Both the position numbers and the translations under genes were made by a program. A stretch of DNA of 64,000 bases, taken from NCBI GenBank assembly GCA_963667675.1, contig OY763929.1, positions 2,232,001-2,296,000 of the forward strand, in the 5' to 3' direction. The notes beneath the pieces are model-generated. The model was not told the origin of the DNA and made no database searches. It was given only the letters and a program-made list of their open reading frames with translations. Position 1 is the first letter of the stretch, and each line of letters begins with the position of its first letter. Positions 8,830-16,993 of the stretch are shown piece by piece. This DNA is from G963667675 sp963667675 (lineage in GTDB: Bacteria; Chloroflexota; Dehalococcoidia; Lucifugimonadales; UBA3495).

Positions 8830-9113
8830 CACAGCACCCGCTTGATTAGATTCAACGCCCGTTCAGCATCCGGCCCGCGCTTGAATACGCCTTCCGTGGG
8901 CCAAAGAGTTTCCAGCGTCGAGGCGACGCCCATACCCAAGGTGTAGTCGTACTCCGACAATGAATCCTCGTTGTCAAGCATATCCTCGGTAAGGGCCTCT
9001 CCAATCTCGCGGAAAGGCTTATCCGTGAGCTTGGCGATTTCCCGAATCACCCAGGGCAACTCAACGTCGGATAGGTCGGCGTTGCCGCCTCTGCGTCTAT
9101 TCCTGGATGGCAT
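8829..9113 (-). CDS. Hypothetical protein in the transposon
   Basis: This 94-residue protein is not recognised. It has a basic start (MPSRNRRRGGNADLSDVE) and a helical acidic middle (WVIREIAKLTDKPFREIGEA and ALTEDMLDNEDSLSEYD). ATG at 9113 is chosen over one five codons upstream because GGAGTGG precedes it. It lies between the methyltransferase and the transposase, and its stop overlaps the transposase start, so the three genes look like one operon. It could be a transposition helper, a regulator of the restriction enzyme or a target-recognition accessory; none can be shown. Confidence 0.5.
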   Translation of the reverse strand: MPSRNRRRGGNADLSDVELPWVIREIAKLTDKPFREIGEALTEDMLDNEDSLSEYDYTLGMGVASTLETLWPTEGVFKRGPDAERALNLIKRVL

Positions 9114-9140
9114 GGTTGTCCACTCCATATTGACCGTTTA

Positions 9141-10773
9141 TCAATTCTTCACCAGTCCCGGCTGGTAACTCCCAACTTGAATCTGCGGTATGCGCCGAGC
9201 AACCCCCCTGTGAGGCGGCAGGTCTAGCGGCTTGTGCTTCAAGACATCCTCGATGCTGTACCCCTGAATGACAGGGTAGCTTCCCATATCATCCTCGAAT
9301 CTGGCTTTGCTTCGCTGGTTTTCAACGGTCTGCATATAGCGATTGAAACAGACGAACACCCCGGCGGTCACGTTGGGGAGCCTGTTAACGGTTGCTTCCA
9401 ACGCCTTCACGGAATCCGGCGTTACGGTCCCGCCCTTGACCTGAATGACCGCCCATTCCGGCTTGATGGTCTTCCCAAAGCGGATAGGAACAAACGGCAG
9501 TACGCCATCCACTCCGCCGTCCGGCCCTGGTGTGCCCGGGTCACGGAACAACCCTTCCGCTCCAATCTCTCCGCATACCCACTTCTCAAACTCCAGCTTG
9601 TTGCGCCTGGCTAAAGCCGTTGCATCTTCGATATTGACTGGAACCCCGCGGACAGGCACATCGTCAATGGTCAAGCCGTCGAACGCGTTGACCACGCGAT
9701 TGCGTATGAGGCCGACGGCGAACCGAGATATATCGATGCCTATCCAGTGTCGCCCCAAGGCTTCCGCGGCGTGGATGGATGTGCCGCAACCGCAGAACGG
9801 GTCCAGCACTACGCCGCCCGGCGGACTGCTGGCCTTGATGATGCGGTCGAGAAGGGCCAACGGCTTTTGGGTTGGATAGCCCAGCCGCTCAGGGGTGACT
9901 GCTGGATTCTCCAACTTGTTCACGTCAACCCACAGGTTAGGCGGCACTTGCCCCTTGTCGGTTAGGTAGCGTTTGAGCCGCGGCACTCCGCCAGGCTTGG
10001 CAGGTAGGTAAATCATGCCGTCCGCGTCCAGTTGCCGTATGCGGTCTTCGGGGTATCTCCACGGCCCTGGGTGGCCGTAGAAATCGTAAAAGTACCCGCC
10101 GCCGGTCAAGCCCTTCGCTGAGATGTTATCGGGCATGAAGGTGCCGCGTTCATCCTGATAGCGATAGGACTTTGCCTTATGCCCCTCGTCCAATGGAACG
10201 CGGACAGCCTCACGGTCAATGGGCTGGCCGTAGAACAGCAGAACGTCGCAGATGCGGCCCCAGCTTTTACTATCGTTGTGACTACTATTGCGCTTCCAAA
10301 TGATTTGGCTTCGGAACATCCCCTGTCCAAAGATAGCGTCCATCAGTAGCTTGAGATAGTGGCTGGCGGTATCGTCACAGTGAAGGTAAATCGAGCCTTG
10401 CTTGGCAAGTACGCGCTGCATGGGTAGCAGGCGCGCCGCCATGTTCACGAGGTAGGCGGCAAGACTCTGCCCCCCCCCGCGTTTTAGGGGTTAGCTTTTG
10501 AGCAAGGGTCACAATGTCTGCGAGGGTACTGGTTGCTGGCCCGGTGGACAAGTCCCGTAGCAACGCGTCTTCCTTGTTGCTCCAGGTCCAGGTATCGGTA
10601 AACGCCTCTACTGCGCGGTTGTCTTTGTTGATTTCGGGAAAGGGGAGATTGTAGGTGCTCTTGGAGTTGAAGGGCGGGTCCAGGTAGATTAGGTCTACCG
10701 AGCCTGTGGGTAAGGCCGAATGGTCATTCAGGACGCGTAGGCAATCGTCGCTGTACAGGATGCGGTCAGTCAT
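9141..10773 (-). CDS. Beta-class DNA methyltransferase fused to Mrr-like nuclease; frame broken at a 9-G tract
   Basis: The 5' part (from 10773) has the catalytic motif IV IYLDPPFNSKSTYNLPF. The 3' part has motif I DPFCGCGTSIHAAEALG, giving the motif IV-before-I order of beta-class N6/N4 methyltransferases (type III Mod-like). After about 150 further residues comes an Mrr/PD-(D/E)XK-like segment: EFEKWVCGEIGAEG, GPDGGVDGVL and AVIQVKGG. This would be one polypeptide that methylates and cleaves DNA. The two parts are in different frames, joined at a run of nine G (minus strand; 10470-10478). Eight G would restore TRGG-QSLAAYLVNM. Phase variation, real decay or a homopolymer error are all possible. 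It is transposon cargo. Confidence 0.75.
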
Positions 10774-10789
10774 ACGGATATGCTATCAT

Positions 10790-10818
10790 GGGCCAGACAC
10801 TAAAAGCAAACGCAACCC
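10790..10818 (-). repeat. Right terminal inverted repeat of the transposon
   Basis: Its reverse complement matches 7648-7676 at 27 of 29 positions. It supplies the premature stop (TAG) to the interrupted methylase reading frame, which enters the element as GCVCF-stop. Confidence 0.85.
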
Positions 10819-11741
10819 GCCGGGATGCTGGTATAGAAGGCGGCCAGCAGCTTCCGCTCCGAAATCAGCTGGTTGAAAATCCTGCCTGCCAGGTCATGGC
10901 GTCCGACGGCTCCCATGCCCAGCAACTTAGCTGAGGTCTTGGCGCACTCGTTGAGCACGCCGGCTGCTTCAACCTCGGTAAGTTCCTTTACCACGTCCCT
11001 GGCCATGCTGAATATGGGATAGTAGTCGATGCCAAGGATGTCGTCCCATACCTGAAGCAAGGTATTGCGCGAGAACTGTCCTTGCAGCATCGCGGCGCTT
11101 ACTGGCTGGAAGGCCTGCTCCTTGCTGGCCAACCGGTCTTGGAAGACCATTGCGTTGATGACGACCAACGCGGCCATGTTGGCCACTTCGTCGCTGGGTT
11201 CGGCGCCAAATATCTTCGCCACCCGTGCAAGCGTCCCGGGTGCAGAGTAGAGCCGGGCGCCTGCGCTCTTAGTCCCTTTGTACAAGGCGTCCACCGCCTC
11301 GCCCAGGTTTCCCGCTGGGGGAGTTGTCGAGCGAACAATGTTCCCGAGATCGATGGCGCTCCCGCTTTGCTTGGGGCCGGAACTGCCATCGCTGCGCCAC
11401 TCCTGCCAGACAAGTGACGCCGTTGCTAGACGGTCGTCCAGGTATTGTTGGCTTACAGTGCGCAGGTGCCCCGGGACCGTCACCGCGAAGACGTTCTGGA
11501 CCTTCTTGCCGTCTATCTCCAGGTCAATGCGGGAGAGTGCGTCGGCTTCTACGGTCGGGGCAGGCTCCAACTCGGTTTCCAGGATCACGATGGATTCGGA
11601 CAGCCGGACTATGACGTCGGGCCGTTTGCCGTCGTGCAGCGTCTCGGCAACCGCGGACAGGCCGCACTTATCCCGGAAGAAACGGGCCAAAGCATCGTTG
11701 ATGATGCTCTCGTGGCTGCGGTCAGCCGTACTAAGGGTCAT
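10819..11741 (-). pseudogene. N-terminal fragment of an N-6 DNA methylase, cut by the transposon
   Basis: About 307 native codons are present. They read SIINDALARFFRDKCGLSAV, DVIVRLSESIVILETELEPA (a PD-(D/E)XK-like N-terminal domain), NVFAVTVPGHLR, PSDEVANMAALVVINAMVFQ, and end HDLAGRIFNQLISERKLLAAF-YTSIPA. In intact relatives this point immediately precedes the SAM-binding motif of the methylase domain. The frame then runs into the right inverted repeat and stops. The C-terminal end of the same kind of protein is at 7075-7647. The fragment lies directly downstream of dnaN on the same strand and is probably non-functional. Confidence 0.75.
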
Positions 11742-11779
11742 AGCGGGTTATGCAATCGTCCCCGGAGGCCCAGCCGCTC

Positions 11780-12928
11780 CTACCACTGCACGAACATTGG
11801 CATGACCACGTGGACGTAGTCCGCCGAGTCCACCGGCTTGAAGACGCCGGGGCTGGAAGAAGTGGTAGTCTCCAAGGCCACCTGGCCCCGTTCCAGGACT
11901 GACAAGACGTCCAGCAGGTACCGGCTGTTGAAGGCGATTTTCCCCGCCTCTCCCGTTATGCCCTCCGCGTCCACCTCGTCCCGGTTGTCTCCCACCTCTT
12001 CGGACCGGGCCGATACGGCCACCGTCCCCCCTTCGCCTCCGGCGGGGTTGGGCGTCATCTCCAAACGAATGATGTTGCTGCCGTCCCTGGCGAATATGGA
12101 CGCGGTCCGCACCGCCCGCAGCAACCCCGGCAGGTCCAACACCGTCCGGGTATCGTGCCGTTCCGGGATTAGCTGTTCGTAGTTGGGGAACGACCCCTGC
12201 AACAGTTGGGAGACAACCTCCACGGTCTCGGCCCCCTTGACCCGGAACATCACCTGCCCCTTGGCCGGCGCCATCATGATTTCCACCGGCTCTTCCCGGT
12301 CTGCCAGCAGCCGGTTCAACTCGTTCAGCGTCCGGGCCGGTATTATCACCTTGATTTCCGACTCCACCGGCGCCGACAGCGAGCCATTATGCACCGCCAG
12401 CCGGAACCCGTCGGCCGCCGCCAGGCTGTACCGGTCGCCTTCCAGCTTCATCTCCACGCCCGTCAGCACCGGCCTGGACTCTTCCGTGGCCGCGGCGAAC
12501 GCAACCCTCGCAATGGCGGTGTTCAGCGCCGCCGGGTCCACCTGGGCCGCCACACTGCCGTCCACCGTGGGAATGGGCGGAAACTCGCTGGCGGCGGTGC
12601 CGTGGATGTTGGCCTGGGAGCGGGCGCAACTCAGCTTTAGGACTCCGCTTCCCTCCTCCAACTCCAGGTCGATGCGGTCGTTGGGCAAGGCGTTGACGAA
12701 CTCGGTCAACAGCCGGGCCGGAACGGTCACAGCCCCCTCTTCCTCGATCATCGCCCCCGTCCAGGTGGTGACGGCAATCTCCAGGTTGGTGGCCGACAGC
12801 TTCAGCATCGACTGGTCGACGCTGAGCAAGACGTTCTGGGTGACGGGCAGCGTGGCCCTGGTGGCCACGGCCCGCCCTACGACGGCCAACCCTCGGCTGA
12901 GATTCTCCTGTAAGCACGATATTTTCAT
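11780..12928 (-). CDS. dnaN: DNA polymerase III sliding clamp (beta subunit)
   Basis: This 382-residue protein is the ring-forming processivity clamp of the replicative polymerase. It starts MKISCLQENLSRGLAVVGRA and keeps family landmarks such as NLEIAVTT, GTAASEFPPIP, ESRPVLTGVEM, AADGFRLAV, FPNYEQLIP, a FNSRYLLDVL block and the terminal VMPMFVQW that replaces the usual MPMR-type end. ATG at 12928 follows AGGTGAC; a 26-codon upstream extension is not conserved-looking. No dnaA, recF or gyrB neighbours are present, so this is not the classical origin arrangement. The three-domain length is normal. Confidence 0.92.
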   Translation of the reverse strand: MKISCLQENLSRGLAVVGRAVATRATLPVTQNVLLSVDQSMLKLSATNLEIAVTTWTGAMIEEEGAVTVPARLLTEFVNALPNDRIDLELEEGSGVLKLSCARSQANIHGTAASEFPPIPTVDGSVAAQVDPAALNTAIARVAFAAATEESRPVLTGVEMKLEGDRYSLAAADGFRLAVHNGSLSAPVESEIKVIIPARTLNELNRLLADREEPVEIMMAPAKGQVMFRVKGAETVEVVSQLLQGSFPNYEQLIPERHDTRTVLDLPGLLRAVRTASIFARDGSNIIRLEMTPNPAGGEGGTVAVSARSEEVGDNRDEVDAEGITGEAGKIAFNSRYLLDVLSVLERGQVALETTTSSSPGVFKPVDSADYVHVVMPMFVQW

Positions 12929-13230
12929 TCTTGGGTCACCTGCGGAATAAGTATTGTTTGGTGTGTGTCGCCGGACGCGACCGACCGCCGCCCCGGGACT
13001 CCCCAACCGTGTGGGGTTTGGGTATTATGTCACCTTGGCCTGCCAAAAACAACTTGCAATTTTCATGACAGGTTGCCCCTTTCCAAACCCGGCGACGCCC
13101 CCTACCATGGTATCTATGAAAGCATCCCGCCGCCGGACCCGGACCCAACCGGCTGCCCCGGCCCGTGGCGCGCAACGGCCCAAGGCCTCGCCGGCCGCGC
13201 ACCCAATCCGCCGGCGCACCGGAATGGGCG

Positions 13231-13269
13231 AAAATGAGCGAAAATGGTGGGGAAACTAAATTTTCCGCC
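13231..13269 (+). repeat. Interspersed element, copy A
   Basis: The core aaatgagcgaaaatgg, then ggggaaactaaa and a ttttccgcc end, align without gaps to copy C (57860-57905, opposite strand) at about 30 of 38 positions. Copy B follows at 13291. It lies upstream of the deacetylase gene. Confidence 0.55.
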
Positions 13270-13290
13270 AGCCCCGCCGGTACAGCCTCC

Positions 13291-13340
13291 AAAATGGAAC
13301 GAAATGGAACCCAGTGGGACGGTAGTAAAATTTTTCCGCC
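13291..13340 (+). repeat. Interspersed element, copy B
   Basis: It is the same kind of element as copy A: aaaatggaacgaaatgg, a variable middle, and an AT-rich block ending tttttccgcc. It ends 40 bases before the GTG of the deacetylase gene. Position and form suggest a regulatory or mobile non-coding repeat. Confidence 0.45.
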
Positions 13341-13379
13341 CCGGAATTCACTTGCTCGTATCTTATAGGAGCCATTGCC

Positions 13380-14243
13380 GTGCCCGGCTCGTCGCCTGAC
13401 CTAAGCCACCTGTCCGTCCTGGCGGCCTTCGGCCATCCCGACGACGAGGGGTTCGGCTGCGGTGGCCTGCTGGCCATGCTGGCCGACCGGGGCGCCCGGA
13501 TTACCATGATTTGCGCCACCAACGGCGACGTTGGCGAGATTAGCGACCCCGGCCTGGCGACCCCCGAGACCCTGGGACAGGTCCGCCGCGCAGAGATGCG
13601 CCGGGCCATGGACGTGACCGGCATAGCAGACGTGCGGTTCCTGGGCTATCGCGACTCCGGTATGCAGGGCACTGAGGACAACGACCATCCCGGCTCCCTG
13701 CTTCAGGCGGAGCCAAGCCGGGTCGTAGCCCAAGTGGTGGAAGTCATCCGTGAAATCAAACCCGACGTGGTGCTGACCCACGACCCCACCGGAGGCTACG
13801 GCCATCCCGACCACGTCACCATACAACGTCACGTCACAGAGGCCTTTGCCCTGGCCGCCGGCCCCGGCTATCAACCACCTGGCGTCGACGCCGGCGCCGC
13901 AACCTGGCAGCCCGGGCTGCTCTACTGGGTCTGCTTCCCCCGCAGCAACTTCCGCCGGATGTGGCAACAGATGATCGACGCGGGCATCACCCCGCCCTTC
14001 GCCAGCCAGGAAGTAGAGACCATCGGCACGCCGGACGAGCTAGTCACCACCGCCGTCGACGTTTCGGCCTACGTGGACGTGAAGATCCAGTCCCTGAACT
14101 GCCACCGCACCCAGATAGACCCCAACGGCCCCTTTTCCCAGCTGCCAGAGCACCTGCTGCGGGAGTCCATGAGCACGGAATACTTTGCCCTGGCCGCGCC
14201 CGGAGACGCGGGCAAAGACGCCGACTTGCTGGCGGGGCTGTAG
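13380..14243 (+). CDS. PIG-L (LmbE-like) family deacetylase
   Basis: This 287-residue protein is a zinc-dependent de-N-acetylase of the PIG-L/LmbE family. The metal-binding motif is HPDDEGFGCGG near residue 20 and the second is HPDHVT near residue 140; VRFLGYRDSGM and PDVVLTHDPTGGYGH are also typical. Related enzymes act on N-acetylglucosamine conjugates such as mycothiol precursors or on bacillithiol S-conjugates; the substrate here is unknown. GTG at 13380 is chosen because TAGGAG lies eight bases upstream. It is convergent with the next gene, with three bases between their stop codons. Confidence 0.85.
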   Translation: MPGSSPDLSHLSVLAAFGHPDDEGFGCGGLLAMLADRGARITMICATNGDVGEISDPGLATPETLGQVRRAEMRRAMDVTGIADVRFLGYRDSGMQGTEDNDHPGSLLQAEPSRVVAQVVEVIREIKPDVVLTHDPTGGYGHPDHVTIQRHVTEAFALAAGPGYQPPGVDAGAATWQPGLLYWVCFPRSNFRRMWQQMIDAGITPPFASQEVETIGTPDELVTTAVDVSAYVDVKIQSLNCHRTQIDPNGPFSQLPEHLLRESMSTEYFALAAPGDAGKDADLLAGL

Positions 14244-14246
14244 GGG

Positions 14247-15275
14247 CTACTTTTGCGGCTGGATGATGACCTTCAGCGAGTCCTGGGCGTCGGCCGTCAG
14301 CTTGAATCCCAGGGCGGCCTCGGCCAGGCCCAGGCGGTGGGTTATCATCTCGCCCACCCGCACCCGGCCGGAGGCAATCAAGTCCAGGGCCGTGGCCAGG
14401 TCGGCCGGGCTGCCGGCATAGGTGGTCGTCAGGGTCACGTCGTTGCGGAAGAATACGTCGTTGACGGAAACCGGGACTGAAACGCCCGGCTGAGTTGGGG
14501 CAAAGAAGAGCACGGTGCCGCCCCGGTCTACGGATTCCAGGGCCTGCTGCAACGCAGGCGGGGCCCCGGTGCAGACAATCACTAGGTCAGCTAATCGCCC
14601 GCCGTTGGCCTCTCGCACCCGTGCGGGCACGTCATCGTCAGCGGGGATGGTGACGTCGGCCCCAAACCGGCGGGCCGCCTCAAGCCGGTACTCGGACAAG
14701 TCCGTGGCAAGTATCCGGCCCGCTCCCAGGCTCCGGGCCAGGTCGACGTGGAGCATCCCGGTGAGGCCGCTGCCCAGCACCAGCACAGTCTGGCCGGGCT
14801 GCAGGTCCGCCCGTCTCTGCCCCCGCAGCACACAGGCCAAGGGCTCGGTAAAGGCCGCCTCGTCCAACGACACGTGAGATGGCACGGAGAAAACGCCCCG
14901 GTCTACGTTGATAGCTGGAACGCGCAGGTACTCGGCCAGGCCGCCGGGATCGAAGCTGGTGTGGTGCAGGGTGTCGCAGACGGTGTGGTGGCCGCTCAGG
15001 CAGTACCGGCAGGCGTTGCAGGGCACGTGGTGGGTGACCACCACCCGGTCGCCTTCTTTGAAGCGGTCCACGCCCTCGCCCACCTGGGCCACCACGCCGG
15101 CAACCTCGTGCCCCAGGACCAGAGGCGCCCTCTCGATGCGGTACCACTCCATCACGTCGCTGCCACAGAGGCCGCTGGCCTCGACCTGAAGCAGCAACTC
15201 GCCGGGGCCGATGGCCGGAACAGGCATCTCTTCCAGACGCACATCCCGGTTGTTGTAGTACATGGCTACGCGCAA
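14247..15275 (-). CDS. Zinc-dependent alcohol dehydrogenase (MDR, sorbitol/threonine dehydrogenase-like)
   Basis: This 342-residue medium-chain dehydrogenase has the catalytic-zinc segment ASGLCGSDVMEW and GHEVAGVVAQVG. The structural-zinc lobe shows four cysteines (PCNACRYCLSGHHTVC). The nucleotide-binding motif VLVLGSGLTGMLHVDLARSL is followed by an acidic residue (ATDLSEYRL), which favours NAD+. It probably oxidises a polyol, sugar acid or threonine-like secondary alcohol. The frame starts at a TTG at 15275 preceded by GAGAGG; an ATG four codons later is the alternative. It may work with the aldolase gene upstream on the same strand. Confidence 0.85.
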   Translation of the reverse strand: MRVAMYYNNRDVRLEEMPVPAIGPGELLLQVEASGLCGSDVMEWYRIERAPLVLGHEVAGVVAQVGEGVDRFKEGDRVVVTHHVPCNACRYCLSGHHTVCDTLHHTSFDPGGLAEYLRVPAINVDRGVFSVPSHVSLDEAAFTEPLACVLRGQRRADLQPGQTVLVLGSGLTGMLHVDLARSLGAGRILATDLSEYRLEAARRFGADVTIPADDDVPARVREANGGRLADLVIVCTGAPPALQQALESVDRGGTVLFFAPTQPGVSVPVSVNDVFFRNDVTLTTTYAGSPADLATALDLIASGRVRVGEMITHRLGLAEAALGFKLTADAQDSLKVIIQPQK

Positions 15276-15381
15276 GTTGAGAATCCTCTCAGGCAGCGTT
15301 AGAGATAGAAGCCGGCCGTCTATCTGGGTCCGCCGGGCATTCTGAGGGCATCGACAGCGGACGCGGAGTGGGAGACGAGGG

Positions 15382-16200
15382 TCAGGCTGTCACCGGGGCA
15401 AGGGCTGCTTCGGCGGTGACGAGGCTCTTGAATATCTCCTGGGCTTCTGGGACCGAGCCGTTTTCGTGGACTATGTGACGCAGGGCCCGGATCATGGGGA
15501 CGGGGTGCTCGCTTTGCCAGATGTTCCGGCCCAGGTTGATTCCAATGGCGCCGTCCTGCATGCCGTCGTGCACAAAGTCCAGCACCTGCAGCTCGGAGTC
15601 CGCCTGGGGCCCCCCGGCCATGACCACCGGCACCGGGCAGCCGGTCACGACCTTATCGAACCCGTCGGCGCACCAGTAGGTCTTGACCACCCTGGCGCCC
15701 AGCTCCGCGGTAATCCGGCAGCACAGGGCCAGGTAGCGGGACTCCCGCTGCTCCAACTCCCGGCCCACGGCGGTCACCGCCATCACCGGGATGCCGTACT
15801 TCTCGCCCTCGTCCACCAGCTTGCCCAGGTTCAACAATGACTGGCGCTCGTACTCAGAACCGATGAATACGGATATACCCACCGCGGCGGCATTCAGTCG
15901 GATGGCCTCTTCCATGCAGGTGGTCAAACCCTCGTTGGCCAGGTCGCCGCCCACCATGCTGGTGCCGCCGGAGACCCTGAGGATAAGCGGCTTGGCGTTA
16001 TTGGGGTCGACGGCGGAACGCACCACGCCACGGGTGGCGAACAGGGCGTCGGAATAAGGCAGAAGCGGCTCTATGGTCTTGCCAGGCTCCTCCAGGCTGT
16101 TGGTAGGGCCCATGAAGTACCCGTGGTCGATGGGCAGGAACATGCAGTGACCGTCTGCCTGAATCAACTGCCTCATCCGGTTTTCCATTCCCCAGTCCAT
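15382..16200 (-). CDS. Class I aldolase, DhnA/LsrF family
   Basis: This 272-residue TIM-barrel protein belongs to the DeoC/FbaB family. It has ADGHCMFLPIDHGYFMGP at residues 14-31, ISVFIGSEYERQSL in the middle, VVKTYWCADGF with the probable Schiff-base lysine, and PVVMAGGPQADSELQVL and GAIGINLGRNIWQ for phosphate binding. Members include archaeal-type fructose-bisphosphate aldolase and LsrF (autoinducer-2 breakdown). The sequence favours that group but does not fix the substrate. It shares strand and proximity (about 100 bases) with the dehydrogenase, suggesting a common sugar-phosphate pathway. Confidence 0.8.
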   Translation of the reverse strand: MDWGMENRMRQLIQADGHCMFLPIDHGYFMGPTNSLEEPGKTIEPLLPYSDALFATRGVVRSAVDPNNAKPLILRVSGGTSMVGGDLANEGLTTCMEEAIRLNAAAVGISVFIGSEYERQSLLNLGKLVDEGEKYGIPVMAVTAVGRELEQRESRYLALCCRITAELGARVVKTYWCADGFDKVVTGCPVPVVMAGGPQADSELQVLDFVHDGMQDGAIGINLGRNIWQSEHPVPMIRALRHIVHENGSVPEAQEIFKSLVTAEAALAPVTA

Positions 16201-16344
16201 GCGGAACCCCCAATAATCAAATCGCCAGGATGCCTTGACTTGGCTGACAGTGTAGCTTGGCTAGGATAAGCCTTCAAGTCCCGTGGAAACCCGGCGGGGA
16301 CACCGCCAGGTAAGCAGCAGCCGGCGTCCAGCGCGGTGGAGGGG

Positions 16345-16845
16345 TCACTCCCCGTGGGCGATGCGCCCCGACGCCAGGAGCCACATACGGGCTATCTCGG
16401 GCCCCATGAACTTGAAGGTGGAGCGCAGCGCCTTCTGGAGTTCCGGCAGGCTGTCTCCCTCCAGCGCCTGGTAGAACCAGTTGCAAAACGACCCGTGCTG
16501 CTGGCGGAGTCCCTGGACGATGCGGGCGTTCTCGATGCAGGCTTCTATCTTCTTGCGGTTGCGGATGATAGCCGCGTCTTTGACCATGGCCTCTACATCG
16601 TCGGGCCCCATGGCTGCCACGGCGTCAATGTTCCAGTTGTTGAACGCGGCGCGGAAGGCATCGCGGCGGGCCAGAATCATGCGCCAGGTCAAGCCCGCCT
16701 GGAACACCTGCAGGCCCATATTCTCGAACAGGGAATCGTCGCTGCTCGCCCGTTTGCCCCAGATCTCATGGGAATACCACTCTTCCAGCGCGGCCATGCT
16801 GGCTTGCTGGGGCGCTTCTTCGCCGGGTCCCGCGTTTGCCGTCAT
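16345..16845 (-). CDS. DNA-3-methyladenine glycosylase I-like protein
   Basis: This 166-residue protein matches the core of Tag: SLFENMGLQVFQAGLTWRMI with the conserved acidic residue and aromatic pocket, ILARRDAFRAAFNNW, AAIIRNRKKIEACIENAR and FKFMGPEIARMWL. Tag removes 3-methyladenine from alkylated DNA by base excision. The N-terminal Cys/His and C-terminal His/Cys that bind zinc in E. coli Tag are not visible; the protein begins late and ends …RIAHGE. It may be a zinc-free variant with altered activity. The gene is divergent from lutA. Confidence 0.75.
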   Translation of the reverse strand: MTANAGPGEEAPQQASMAALEEWYSHEIWGKRASSDDSLFENMGLQVFQAGLTWRMILARRDAFRAAFNNWNIDAVAAMGPDDVEAMVKDAAIIRNRKKIEACIENARIVQGLRQQHGSFCNWFYQALEGDSLPELQKALRSTFKFMGPEIARMWLLASGRIAHGE

Positions 16846-16993
16846 TGCTGTCCTTCCCGTCCCACTGAATATCGTTCCCCCAATATACCGCGACCGGCCT
16901 GCGACCGCAGCCCGTCGGTTGCCACTACCCTAGCGGTCTGCTAACCTAGCTTGTCAGTCCAGTCAGACCGATTCTGCGTCCCCCATCCGTCCA

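Larger units (their letters stand above)
7648..10818 (-). mobile_element. 3.17-kb transposon carrying a methyltransferase-nuclease gene
   Basis: The ends are 29-bp inverted repeats at 7648-7676 and 10790-10818 with 27 identical positions; the first 21 positions are perfect, beginning GGGTTGCGTTTGC. Inside are a DDE transposase, a 94-residue unknown protein and a DNA methyltransferase with a C-terminal nuclease-like domain, all on the minus strand. The element interrupts an N-6 DNA methylase gene. The eight bases flanking each end (7640-7647 and 10819-10826) are not direct repeats. Together with the missing middle of the host gene, this suggests a deletion at or after insertion. Family assignment (IS6/IS240-like by transposase) is tentative because such elements rarely carry cargo. 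Confidence 0.8.
12929..13379. other. Divergent intergenic region between dnaN and the PIG-L deacetylase gene
   Basis: These 451 bases contain no convincing gene. Two copies of an interspersed element occur at 13231-13269 and 13291-13340 (annotated separately). No DnaA-box cluster was seen, so there is no support for an origin here. Promoters for both divergent genes are expected in the gap but none stands out. Confidence 0.4.

Noticed and set aside
12929..13379. Possible replication origin beside dnaN
   Set aside because: No DnaA-box cluster (TTATCCACA-like) and no dnaA or recF neighbours were found.
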